DNA from: Bacillus manliponensis
GTDB lineage: Bacteria > Bacillota > Bacilli > Bacillales > Bacillaceae_G
Assembly: GCF_000712595.1 (NCBI RefSeq)
Contig: NZ_JOTN01000013.1
Location: 1 to 64,000, forward strand
Length of the DNA: 64,000 bases
Direction of reading: 5' to 3'
This document shows positions 1-8,192 of the stretch, in pieces. A program made the translations under genes and the position numbers. The notes beneath the pieces are model-generated. The model searched no databases. It saw nothing but the letters and a program-made list of their open reading frames with translations, and was not told where the DNA came from. Each line of letters opens with the position of its first letter. The stretch's first letter is position 1.

Positions 1-1279
1 TTAACAAATCCAAGTCCTCTTTACCAAGTTGGAGTTTACCTGTACCCTTAATTCCATTTGATGCCTGCATTTTAGCTAGTGAAGCACCAACACTATCAAT
101 TTCATCCTGTATCTTTCGATTGCTATCAATACGATTTAAATGCGCCTGTTCCTCTAGATTCGTGCTTACTCGTTCGAGCGTTCCGTCTTGATTCATTCGA
201 TAAACAGGTACTTTTGCTGTTTGTTCGTCGATTTTTCTTGCTATCTTTTCAACGGTATCATACATTTTATTGTTACCGTATTTTTCAACTTCTAAAGTTT
301 TCAGTCTCAATTTTCCAAATAAATGGTTTTTACTATTTTGCATTGATTGTACCACATTTTCTATCTTACTTGGATTGAATTTTACTCCTCCACCTTGTAC
401 TTTCGCAAGCCTTGACATAGATATAAAGCTATCCATTGCACGAAAGGATTTTGCAGCTGGTCCTACAAGCGGAATCATGTCTAGTGCACCAAACGCGCCT
501 CTTCCTACCCGATCCGTTGTGTTTAATTCACGGCCAGTACCCCAATCTTTCCCTTCTATTGCGCTTTTTAATTCCAATCCGCCAAAAGCGACAGAAGTTG
601 CAATTCCAAGTGGTGGAACTGTAATTGTTAAAATGATTAATGCTCCGGCAATTGCAAGGTCACGCCAAAACTCTAACTTTTGTTGGCCCTCTGCAATCGT
701 TTCATAATCGAATCCTCGCATGGATGGTGCCAATTCTCGGTATTTTTCATAATTCAGCTCTAAATCTGGATTTTGCATTTTAATTTCTTTGTACTGTGCC
801 TGAAGAACTTCATCAAAAGCAACAGAATCTTTAAATATATCTTCTACTGTAATTTCATCTTTTTTTGTGGTAGTTGTTTGTACTTGTCCAGAGCGGTGTG
901 CGGCTGGTGTGGTTGTCGTTGTTGTGGAACCGATGCGGTTTTCTGTTTTGTAGTTTTTCAAAGACAAGTCACGTATTTTTCCAGCAAACTTATCCATGTC
1001 TTCTAAGAATGGTTTGTCAAAGTGCCTTTTCACTACATCACCTACATTATCACAAAAGTTTCCTAATTGATTGTAGTCATCATGTAGTTCATTTAGCTCC
1101 TTTTCTTTGTTGCGGTGTTCAAATTGAATGCTTCGATCTGAATCGAGTTCTCTTATTTTTTCCTCAATGTCTCCTAACATATCATTAATATCTTTTAATT
1201 TCGGAATTGCCTCTTTTGTTACCTTATCGATGCCTTATTTCATTTCTTGCCACTCTTTTGGCTTATAACGGACATCCAT
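1..1279 (-). pseudogene. polymorphic toxin with pre-toxin TG-like domain, in-frame stop, truncated by window edge
   Basis: Reading the minus strand from an ATG at 1279, preceded by a GGAGGG ribosome site at about 1290-1297, gives MDVRYKPKEWQEMK. A TAA stop follows at 1237-1235, and the same frame then stays open for over 400 codons to the window edge. The downstream protein has an N-terminal alpha-helical region, a Thr-rich linker, a hydrophobic segment (IAGALIILTITVPPLGIA) and a block with GRELNTTDRVGRGAFGALD and MIPLVG. That block resembles the pre-toxin TG region of secreted Bacillus polymorphic toxins (WXG/LXG-like, type VII secretion). The stop looks like a CAA-to-TAA change at codon 15, which would silence the gene unless translation restarts. 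The toxin tip lies outside the window. Confidence 0.75.
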
Positions 1280-1415
1280 TCTTTTTATCTCCCTCCTAGC
1301 ATATTCTACAAAAAACATTGTATCAAAATTCTGAATTTATTATGTATTAATTTGCAAAATGATTTGATAAAAATTCCCTTTTCTATAATTTGTTCTGTAT
1401 CTAGATAAATTCACG

Positions 1416-1456
1416 CTAAAAGCCTACAATCGCATAAAATGATTGTAGGCTTTTAG
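1416..1456. terminator. 16-bp perfect inverted repeat
   Basis: Arms 1416-1431 and 1441-1456 (CTAAAAGCCTACAATC and its complement) are separated by nine bases. The stem is strong but has only a short U-tract on either side. It could end transcription of the small minus-strand frames at 1528-1850. The rest of 1300-1527 is AT-rich and shows no gene. Confidence 0.45.
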
Positions 1457-1527
1457 AACGGTAACTTATGATTCTTCTTAACTTTCATTAACGATAAATA
1501 TAATACTAACTATTTATGTATCTATTA

Positions 1528-1656
1528 TTAACTTTTCGAGTTATTCACAGCTTTTAAGAATAAATACTCCTTCACAGTTATTTCAACTGTCGGACAATAT
1601 TCTACTTTAGATAACTTATGAAGTAAGAAAAGGTTCTTTTCTAATTGTTTTATCAT
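1528..1656 (-). CDS. hypothetical 42-aa protein or frameshifted remnant
   Basis: The ATG at 1656 overlaps the stop of the 65-aa frame upstream as ATGA, and the frame runs to TAA at 1528. It begins MIKQLEKNLFLLHKLSKVEY. The two frames could be coupled genes. They could also be one ancestral gene split by a frameshift, since the second frame continues directly from where the first ends. I do not recognise a family, and there is no separate ribosome site. Confidence 0.3.
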   Translation of the reverse strand: MIKQLEKNLFLLHKLSKVEYCPTVEITVKEYLFLKAVNNSKS

Positions 1657-1850
1657 TTCATCTGTGGATTAACAATGATTATATCCTCTTCATTTGGTAT
1701 ATCGTATAACCGGCAACCATTACGAATCACCTTCTTCAACTTTGGGGTTGCAGCTAACACAACCGAACCAGACCTAGTCTTATTACTAACTACGGCTAGT
1801 TTAACTCTTAATGAATCTAATCCCTGCAAAATACATTCAACATCTGGCAT
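1653..1850 (-). CDS. hypothetical 65-aa protein, possibly a gene remnant
   Basis: The frame ends NEEDIIIVNPQMK and has soluble, protein-like composition (for example SGSVVLAATPKLKKVI). No ribosome site is visible before the ATG at 1850. It lies 29 bp from, and divergent to, the TnpC-GNAT chimera, so it may be debris of the same rearrangement. A plus-strand frame over the same bases looks like its shadow. Confidence 0.3.
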   Translation of the reverse strand: MPDVECILQGLDSLRVKLAVVSNKTRSGSVVLAATPKLKKVIRNGCRLYDIPNEEDIIIVNPQMK

Positions 1851-1879
1851 AAAATGATTTTAAGTCTATACACGCACTA

Positions 1880-2947
1880 ATGAAAAGCCAAGAGACATCA
1901 AAGAAGGTAGATCAAGCAATACAACGTCTTATAAAAACAAAGGCTAAAATCAATTTTAATCAAGTTGCGCTAGAATCAGGTGTATCTAAAGCATTTCTTT
2001 ATAATAATCGAGAAATACGAAATCGAATAAAGGGATTACGAAAACAACCAGAAGGGTTAAATTCCCCACAAACTCAAATGAGTGTATCCGAGAGAACCGA
2101 ATTTAATTTAGTAGCACTTGAAGAACGGGATATACCCGGGTTAATTGCACTTTCGGCTTTAGTTGGATGGGATTATGATATACATGAAATTCAAACAGTG
2201 ATGTCATCTGGCAGAGTTTACGGACACAAGAATAACGAGGGAGAAATTGTATCGAGTGCGGCAATTATTCCTTACGGGTCAAGCCTAGCATCTATTGGTT
2301 TGGTCATTGTTCATCAAGATTACAGAGGTAATGGGCTAGGAAGAAAAGTAACACAAAAATGTTTAGATTCTATTTCAGACGATACCACGGTTATGTTAAT
2401 TGCGACACATGAAGGAAAGCCAATGTATGAGAGCATGGGATTTTGTTCGATAGACTCTGTTCATAAATATCTTAGTGATAGCTATCTTTTGATAGAGCCA
2501 AACAATAATTTGGATATGGAAATAACTCCTATGCGAGAAGAGAATTTACCTCAAGTTGTAAAATTAGATAAAAATGCATTTGGCGAAGAAAGAATGACTT
2601 TTCTAATCCATCGGATTAGGCAAACAAAAGAGGCACTTGTCGTCAAAGATTCCTATGGAACAATCATAGGGTTTGGCTTGTCTATTTTAGGACCTATTAA
2701 TCTAATTCTAGGGTCTATTGTAGCCCCTAATGATCATATAGCCTCCTTATTAATTGATAAATTGGCTTACAACCATCAAGGTAAATTAAGAATCAATATT
2801 CCATCAGAGAATGGGGCTTTTATGTCACATTTAGAAAAACATGGTTTTGTAAAAGTAAGTCAATCTCCTATAATGATTAAAAATTCAAAGCAATTACCAT
2901 CACGTAATAAAACATTATATGGAATAGCTGCGCAGATTTTTGGGTGA
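1880..2947 (+). CDS. TnpC-like N-terminus fused to tandem GNAT acetyltransferase
   Basis: Residues 1-60 (VDQAIQRLIKTKAKINFNQV, then ESGVSKAFLYNN) match the N-terminal helix-turn-helix-like region of Tn554-type TnpC transposition regulators. From about residue 67 (an internal Met at 2078) the protein is a GNAT acetyltransferase. It has a first acetyl-CoA loop, HQDYRGNGLGRKV, and a second, degenerate GNAT-like half after residue 210 (ITPMREENLPQVVKLD). The ATG at 1880 lacks a good ribosome site, and so does Met67. The likely history is a transposon remnant joined in frame to a resident acetyltransferase gene. The substrate is unknown. Confidence 0.65.
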   Translation: MKSQETSKKVDQAIQRLIKTKAKINFNQVALESGVSKAFLYNNREIRNRIKGLRKQPEGLNSPQTQMSVSERTEFNLVALEERDIPGLIALSALVGWDYDIHEIQTVMSSGRVYGHKNNEGEIVSSAAIIPYGSSLASIGLVIVHQDYRGNGLGRKVTQKCLDSISDDTTVMLIATHEGKPMYESMGFCSIDSVHKYLSDSYLLIEPNNNLDMEITPMREENLPQVVKLDKNAFGEERMTFLIHRIRQTKEALVVKDSYGTIIGFGLSILGPINLILGSIVAPNDHIASLLIDKLAYNHQGKLRINIPSENGAFMSHLEKHGFVKVSQSPIMIKNSKQLPSRNKTLYGIAAQIFG

Positions 2948-3043
2948 CTTTGTTATTCAACGAACGGTGCGTTAATTTAATAACACATCATAAAAGGGTA
3001 AACTTTATTTAAACCAATATTTACATTGAATACATGTAAATGG

Positions 3044-3077
3044 TGTGAGAACAATTGATATTTCAATTGTTCTCACA
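3044..3077. repeat. 15-bp perfect inverted repeat
   Basis: Arms 3044-3058 and 3063-3077 (TGTGAGAACAATTGA and its complement) with a TATT loop lie about 100 bp after the GNAT gene. No U-tract follows, so it is either a weak terminator or a protein-binding palindrome. Confidence 0.5.
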
Positions 3078-3140
3078 TCGAAGTTAAGATAATTGGAATA
3101 TCTCGGCTGTACCCCTATTTCAAATATTAATCTTTTATTG

Positions 3141-3190
3141 TTTAATAAATATCATTTAATAAATATCATTTAATAAATATCATTTAATAA
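3141..3190. repeat. 14-bp tandem repeat, 3.5 copies
   Basis: The unit TTTAATAAATATCA occurs at 3141-3154, 3155-3168 and 3169-3182, with a partial copy at 3183-3190. It sits in a gene-free stretch (2950-3600). It is too short and too regular for CRISPR and looks like replication slippage. Confidence 0.85.
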
Positions 3191-3400
3191 AAATGATTAA
3201 ATATAAATTTCATTTGCTGTAGATAGTGATAAATCCACGCTTGAAAACGACGTATTAGTTTCTGTTTTAAAGGTACCCAAAAATTTTTTTTAATACAATT
3301 CTATGTAAACCCTAAAAAACACCCTTACGAGCCTTTAAATAACTTTAAACGAAATTTAAGTGAATTTTGTATTTTTCAAAACCAAAACATAATAGAATTT

Positions 3401-3425
3401 GAGACTCATATACGAGTCTCTTTTT
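3401..3425 (+). terminator. rho-independent terminator without an obvious gene
   Basis: GAGACTC and GAGTCTC (3401-3407 and 3414-3420) form a short stem followed by TTTTT. The nearest plus-strand coding sequence ends at 2947, so it may end a small RNA or the GNAT transcript. Confidence 0.55.
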
Positions 3426-3609
3426 GTTATAAAAACCCGGAAATATAATGTATATAACCTTGTGTTAATAGAAAGCTATAATATTAGTTGTTATTCAACA
3501 AAATATTGAAAATTGGGTCTAAATTTGAGAAATATCAATATTTCTTCCAAATATTGATAGATTGATATACGACTTAATCGTACCAAATAATTGCAAGGAG
3601 GTTTAACTG

Positions 3610-3837
3610 ATGAAAAGAAACAAAGTATTGTCAATTTTTCTTTCTTTAGGATTAGCGTTTTTAGTAGGATTATCTGCAATCTCATTTCCGACAGGAGCGA
3701 ATGCTGAGGTAAAGGGCGGTAATTCCGGAACCTATTACAAACCACCAACAAGTGCAGACTCCATTTTTTTCGAGACTTCAAAGAAGGACGGGAAAATTGT
3801 TTATACTGACACAAAGGTTATGAAATACGCTAAATAA
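3610..3837 (+). CDS. small secreted peptide, 75 aa
   Basis: An AAGGAGG site sits just before the ATG. Residues 1-32 form a classical Sec signal peptide: MKRNK, a hydrophobic core, then a likely cleavage after GANA. The mature part of about 43 residues (EVKGGNSGTYYKPPTSADSI and on) is hydrophilic, has no cysteines, and ends KVMKYAK. A strong terminator follows at 3844, so this is probably a single-gene transcript. I recognise no family. It could be a secreted signalling or bacteriocin-like peptide, or a cell-surface factor. Confidence 0.75.
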   Translation: MKRNKVLSIFLSLGLAFLVGLSAISFPTGANAEVKGGNSGTYYKPPTSADSIFFETSKKDGKIVYTDTKVMKYAK

Positions 3838-3843
3838 TAAAAG

Positions 3844-3880
3844 ATCCGAACTAGGTCATTTGCCTAGTTCGGATTTTTTT
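3844..3880 (+). terminator. strong rho-independent terminator
   Basis: A 12-bp perfect stem (ATCCGAACTAGG at 3844-3855, its complement at 3863-3874) is followed by seven T. It ends the secreted-peptide gene and also overlaps the 3' end of the converging membrane-protein gene, so it may work in both directions. Confidence 0.9.
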
Positions 3881-4051
3881 ATTATACAAACGATGTATAA
3901 GTTGTATAATCCAAGAGTTTATTACAACTAATGTAAAAATTACAAGTATAGCAACAATGCTCTCATTTGAAGCAACATAAGGTATTAACGAACTGCGTAC
4001 TGCAAAAAACATGATGAAGGCAAAAGCAATAGCCCAAATAAATTTAAACAT
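3851..4051 (-). CDS. small two-helix membrane protein
   Basis: Two hydrophobic segments (FIWAIAFAFIMFFAV and IVAILVIFTLVVINSWII) are joined by a short loop, with a basic tail RLYNKKIRTRQMT. The GAGGAG site fits the Met at 4051 with seven bases of spacing. The Met at 4057 is only one base away from it and is unlikely to be used. The gene follows phr at about 65 bp and may share its transcript. Function unknown. Confidence 0.6.
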   Translation of the reverse strand: MFKFIWAIAFAFIMFFAVRSSLIPYVASNESIVAILVIFTLVVINSWIIQLIHRLYNKKIRTRQMT

Positions 4052-4116
4052 CTGCATACTCCTCTTGTATTTAAAATAGATACAAAACTAATGCTATTTT
4101 AAATTAGAAAGTCGCA

Positions 4117-4248
4117 TCAACCACCAACGTCGCCCTCTGCCATAAGGCTCACTTTATTGTTCTTAGGGTTATCGACTTTCTCTGTAATACCTAACGAGAA
4201 GGTAAAGACTAAAGCCAATCCCATTAAACTCAATAATGATTTTTTCAT
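4117..4248 (-). CDS. phr: Phr signalling peptide precursor, 43 aa
   Basis: The ATG at 4248 overlaps the rap stop as ATGA, a typical rap-phr arrangement. The product starts MKKSLLSLMGLALVFTFSLG, a Sec-type signal peptide, and ends AEGDVGG. Phr precursors are exported and trimmed to a C-terminal penta- to heptapeptide, which re-enters the cell and inhibits the cognate Rap. The likely mature signal is GDVGG or a slightly longer form. I recall the pXO1 Phr of B. anthracis BXA0205 having the similar ending GHTGG. Confidence 0.85.
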   Translation of the reverse strand: MKKSLLSLMGLALVFTFSLGITEKVDNPKNNKVSLMAEGDVGG

Positions 4249-5354
4249 ACTAACGCTCCTTTCGCTGCCGATTCCTTTTTCGCCTGCATACCTAAGTAGA
4301 AATACTTACTAGATTTAACGTGTAACTCTTCTTCATAGCACTTAGCACCTAGTATTTCGTAATAGTCTTGCACGTTATCATATAATTCTTCTCTATCGAA
4401 GTACGTAATTCCTGTTAAAATTGTATCTTCAAGCTTTTCCGCTGAATAATTGTTGTTCATCGCCTTTAGGATCATATTACGATGCTGGTACTCTTCTTGT
4501 TGTAAATCATAGCTAATTTTTAAGCCCCGTTCAATTAACGCGTTAGCCTCTTCCGTTTGTCCTAGTTTGAAATGCTCTTTCGCTTTCACGTATATAGCTT
4601 TGTAGTGATTCGGTGACTTCTCTACGACTTCCGAAAGATAGCGTAACGAAAGTTCGGATAAATTTTGCTTTGCATACAGCCATCCTAGATTGTGGCGAGT
4701 CATTAAGATGAATCTTTCTTCGCCGACTTTTTGGAACTGATCCATTGCCGCGGCAAAATGCTCTTCGGCTAGTTCCCACTCTCGTAAATAAGTACAAGCT
4801 AGACCTAGTACATTATCGCAGAAAGCTTTGTTGACTTCGTTTCCGTTGTAGTTAGTAAATATATCTTTCGCTTTGCTTGCGTATTTCACAGCTAAAAGTG
4901 ACTGCTGCGTGTAGTAATAGTATGTAGATAATTTGTAGTAGAACTCGGCTTTTTCTAGCTTATCGGGAACGAATTTCAAAAGGTTATCAGCCTTTTCATA
5001 TTCTTCTCTCGCATCGTTAAAGTTACCAACCTCACTAAAATATATCGCCTTGAAAAAGTGATAATAATAGGCAAGAAAACCCTCTGACGGTTTACTAAAA
5101 GACTCGATTTTATTAAAACTATCTTTAGAAATCCTTAAGTTATCTACCAAATGATTATATCTAAAGTCTAGCAAAGCATAATACAACAACAATTCTTCGT
5201 CTTGTATAGTTATTTCATCATTGATAGATGAGCTGAATTGAAGCTCTAACTTTTCTTTAATACTTCGCGCATCCCCTACGTTTCTCGCTCTCATCTCAAC
5301 ATACCAATCATTCAGTAACTCTATTGTTTTCTCTTTATCTGTAATAGTGTACAT
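4245..5354 (-). CDS. rap: Rap family tetratricopeptide regulator
   Basis: At 369 aa the length matches Rap proteins. It has an N-terminal helical bundle (TIELLNDWYVEMRARNVGDA) and then TPR repeats (YYHFFKAIYFSEVGNFNDAR, FILMTRHNLGWLYAKQ, HYKAIYVKAKEHFKLGQTEE). Rap proteins bind response regulators such as Spo0F or ComA and are switched off by their Phr peptide. An AAGGAGG-like site lies before the ATG at 5354. It is co-transcribed with the overlapping phr. The actual target here cannot be read from sequence. Confidence 0.9.
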   Translation of the reverse strand: MYTITDKEKTIELLNDWYVEMRARNVGDARSIKEKLELQFSSSINDEITIQDEELLLYYALLDFRYNHLVDNLRISKDSFNKIESFSKPSEGFLAYYYHFFKAIYFSEVGNFNDAREEYEKADNLLKFVPDKLEKAEFYYKLSTYYYYTQQSLLAVKYASKAKDIFTNYNGNEVNKAFCDNVLGLACTYLREWELAEEHFAAAMDQFQKVGEERFILMTRHNLGWLYAKQNLSELSLRYLSEVVEKSPNHYKAIYVKAKEHFKLGQTEEANALIERGLKISYDLQQEEYQHRNMILKAMNNNYSAEKLEDTILTGITYFDREELYDNVQDYYEILGAKCYEEELHVKSSKYFYLGMQAKKESAAKGALV

Positions 5355-5685
5355 GGAAACCCTCCTTTATAGCTATATACTACATCTATAATAACAGAAA
5401 ATTAAGACACTAAACACTTAACCATATTTAATAAAAACTTTCTCCAAAATTCGCAGACAATTATAATACATTTCAAAAAAACAGCGTAGTATATAGTAGA
5501 ACCTCAGTTTATACAGTCTGTCGTTATCGATGTGAGTAGGGGTTAAGCGGCAACTACGGAATTTTAGTCAGAGGTAACGACAGCTTACATTCCCTGCCAT
5601 GAGCCCTTTAAATACTTTTCATCAAGATTACCGCGCATAAGATGTGTTTATATAACAACTTTTCGATAAATAAATTCCAAACAAT
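5355..5685. other. gene-free spacer
   Basis: AT-rich sequence upstream of rap, with a more GC-rich island at about 5515-5640. I see no open frame with a ribosome site and no clear RNA fold. It presumably holds the rap promoter. Confidence 0.5.
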
Positions 5686-6054
5686 TTAACTTTGTAAATC
5701 CGCAAGTTCAGGATGCTTTATCTTAGGACATTTCAAACCTAATTCTTTTATTTTTAAGACAAGAGGATATAATTTACTTAATGTACAATACCATTCTTTT
5801 TTCGTTAGTTCATTATAATGACCTTCAGCAGAACTTGCTCCTTTAATCCAATAAACAAATTGAATAACTTCATCACATTTTTCATGTACTAGAACAAAAT
5901 GACTTTCTGTTTCATATCCATTTTCCCAAGCAAACTGTAACGCGAGAGAATACTCAAATGTATCACTGAATGTTGTAAACCATTTACGTAACGAATTATA
6001 TGTTTTCATGATACTTTTTGGGAAACGCTCTGGATACAAACCATGCAACATCAA
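5686..6054 (-). CDS. hypothetical protein, probably N-terminally truncated
   Basis: The frame opens with TTG at 6054 then ATG at 6051, without a ribosome site, and encodes about 122 aa rich in aromatic residues (SLRKWFTTFSDTFEYSLALQ, GLKCPKIKHPELADLQS). It reads like the end of a longer protein. It follows the Rpn remnant at 50 bp, so both may be debris of one rearrangement. No family recognised. Confidence 0.4.
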   Translation of the reverse strand: MMLHGLYPERFPKSIMKTYNSLRKWFTTFSDTFEYSLALQFAWENGYETESHFVLVHEKCDEVIQFVYWIKGASSAEGHYNELTKKEWYCTLSKLYPLVLKIKELGLKCPKIKHPELADLQS

Positions 6055-6106
6055 ATATGGATTATTTTACTAATAGCCATATACAGGCATAGCGATTCTA
6101 TGTTTT

Positions 6107-6181
6107 TTATCCATTTCCTTTTGTACCAAATAACTGTTTAAATGCAAAATCAATTCGTAAATTTACTAATTTTGTGGACAT
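6107..6181 (-). pseudogene. Rpn-family nuclease/transposase remnant (24 codons)
   Basis: A ribosome site AGAGGGAACCC precedes ATG at 6181. The peptide begins STKLVNLRIDFAFKQLFGTK, the hallmark N-terminus of Rpn (recombination-promoting nuclease, PD-(D/E)XK family) proteins, and stops at TAA (6107). The rest of the normal length of roughly 300 aa is absent. Confidence 0.8.
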
Positions 6182-6189
6182 GGGTTCCC

Positions 6190-6905
6190 TCTTTCTGTCT
6201 TTCTTTTCCTTTTATTTTGTAAGATAATTCCTTATACATGCAAATTCTATCGCTATTTAGATTAATTTTAAACCATTCAATGCTTAAGCACTCCGTCCCT
6301 CCTTATAAAAATGGAGATGTTCTATACATTCATTAATTACGGTATATGAAATTTTATAATAAAAAAGAAAATAAACACCTCTAATGAGTGCTTATCTTCT
6401 TGGTAAAATTTATGTCAGGGGTGACTATATAGAAAAAACCATCTTATACTATTTATTTTATTACATTACGAACATTTTGATATTGAGAAATAAAATCCTT
6501 CCTCTTCTTACCAGTTATGATTGATACATTATATATACATCTCTTATAACAAAAGAAGAAAAATAAATACTTTCCCCTGCTAATTCTAGCGATTTTTATA
6601 TTTTTTAACAAAAAATGTTATACCTAAGTGAGAAAATTTCTATTATTTAGATTCAAATTTAAATAGCATAGATGCTTATATGAGCGCTGAATCAATAATT
6701 AATGTATGACAGTAAAAAAATTGCTGTTCTAAGTCTCTCGCTTAACTATTTATAACGGTAAATAAACTCCTATTAAAAGCTTATTATGTTATAATTTCTC
6801 TTTAAACTTCAAAATATTTCCCATTTTAACAGATGATTCCCTTACATAAAATCATAAGGCTACCGTTACTAGGATTAAATTATTCTATTGATAAGAAGGT
6901 GATTT
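6190..6905. other. gene-free AT-rich region
   Basis: About 700 bp with many stops in all frames. I see no RNA gene or strong terminator. It must contain the promoter of the N-acetyltransferase gene at its right end (AAGGTG ribosome site at about 6896). Confidence 0.5.
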
Positions 6906-6908
6906 TTA

Positions 6909-7646
6909 ATGAATATATTCTCTTATTTATCACGTATTGGCTTAACAAAATTAGATTTAGAGGATGATAAATTTAAATTATTGTGCAAAATACAAGAACA
7001 GCACCTTTACACAGTTCCCTATGAAAATACGGAATATCTTTTAGGGATTAGAGATTTTATGACACCCAAAAAAATTTATGAAAAAATTGTTTTAGAAAAA
7101 CGTGGGGGAATCTGTCTAGAAATTAATTACCTTTTGTACCTACTGTTAAAAGAATTAGGCTTTACATGTACGTTAATATCAGGAAAAGTAAGAAGGAACT
7201 TTTTAGACCATATGATTATCCTTGTTCATCTTGATCAAGACTACTTAGTTGACGTTGGGTTTGGTGAGTTCTCTTTTCGTCATCCTTTACCATTTAATGG
7301 CGTAAGTAGTTCTTTTTTTAGTGGAACATTTCGAATAATTAATTCTGAAGAGGGTGTTAACAGCTACTGTTTACAGAGAAAAGAAGAAAATGAATGGACT
7401 ACAAAATATGTTTTTACTAAAGAAAAACGTGAGCCACAAGACTTTAGGGAATCTTGGGATTGGTTTCGTACAAGTTCAAATCCAATAAGCGAAAATAGGA
7501 TATGTACAATTGAAACTCCGTACGGCACAGTAAATTTGCTTAACGATACTCTTTCTATAATTTACTACAATGAGAAATTTACATTTGATATAAAAGAGTT
7601 AAAAAGCAATCCATTACTAGACTTTTTTGGAATATCTACTGAATAA
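6909..7646 (+). CDS. nat: arylamine N-acetyltransferase
   Basis: The catalytic triad of the NAT family is visible: Cys69 in RGGICLEIN, His101 in LDHMIIL and Asp115 in YLVDVGFGE. The VPYEN motif near residue 37 is also typical. At 245 aa it is slightly short for NATs (250-280). These enzymes move acetyl from acetyl-CoA to aryl amines or hydrazines, and relatives act as amide synthases in ansamycin and related pathways. It faces the cluster across a shared terminator, so a link to the cluster is possible but unproven. Confidence 0.9.
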   Translation: MNIFSYLSRIGLTKLDLEDDKFKLLCKIQEQHLYTVPYENTEYLLGIRDFMTPKKIYEKIVLEKRGGICLEINYLLYLLLKELGFTCTLISGKVRRNFLDHMIILVHLDQDYLVDVGFGEFSFRHPLPFNGVSSSFFSGTFRIINSEEGVNSYCLQRKEENEWTTKYVFTKEKREPQDFRESWDWFRTSSNPISENRICTIETPYGTVNLLNDTLSIIYYNEKFTFDIKELKSNPLLDFFGISTE

Positions 7647-7723
7647 ATAATATGTCTTTTTCAATATAAACTATCCTTTACTTTGCAAAGCTTGAAGGAG
7701 TCATAAAAAAGTTATTTGTTATA

Positions 7724-7785
7724 AAAAAACAATACACAATAAATGCATTAATTTAAGTTAATACATTTATTGTGTATTGTTTTTT
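7724..7785. terminator. bidirectional rho-independent terminator
   Basis: A 22-bp perfect stem (7724-7745 and 7764-7785), flanked by A and T runs on opposite sides, separates the converging N-acetyltransferase gene and the biosynthetic operon. Confidence 0.9.
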
Positions 7786-7894
7786 AGCTATTAGGTGCAC
7801 CTTTTTAAAAGGTTATTTTTCTAAAACAACCTAAAGTCAAGCCCCTCGTTTTTCTAACTATATGTCTAAATATATACACTTTATTGAGGGTAAA

Positions 7895-8182
7895 TCAATT
7901 CTCATTAATAGACGAACTTAAATTCGTATGTTTACTTTCTATACGCTGGTAAAAAATATCCCCCATCTCTTCTAAGGTTACCTCACCCTTCTCGTAAGAC
8001 TCTAGCACTTCTATAAAACAATCTTCACCAATCATATCCCTTAATATGTTAAATAATGAAAAAAAGGTTTTGTTTTCTACATGTATATCTAAATCACTTA
8101 AAGCTGCAACAACCTTAAAACTCTCTCTATCCGCTTCAATTATTTTTAAAATTAGTTTCTTTAATAGCAATTCTTGCCACAT
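7895..8182 (-). CDS. hypothetical 95-aa protein, end of biosynthetic operon
   Basis: A strong GGGGGG site precedes ATG. The protein is acidic and helical (SLFNILRDMIGEDCFIEVLE, YEKGEVTLEEMGDIFYQRIE) with no cysteine pair or membrane segment. It is the last gene after the RarA-like ATPase, 10 bp downstream. Its size and position suggest an accessory or immunity factor, but I recognise no family. Confidence 0.65.
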   Translation of the reverse strand: MWQELLLKKLILKIIEADRESFKVVAALSDLDIHVENKTFFSLFNILRDMIGEDCFIEVLESYEKGEVTLEEMGDIFYQRIESKHTNLSSSINEN

Positions 8183-8192
8183 AAAATCCCCC

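Noticed and set aside
1645-1857. Plus-strand open frame of 70 codons
   Set aside because: It is antisense to a frame with better composition and has no ribosome site.
3141-3190. Possible CRISPR array
   Set aside because: The units are 14 bases, directly adjacent with no spacers. It is a simple tandem repeat.
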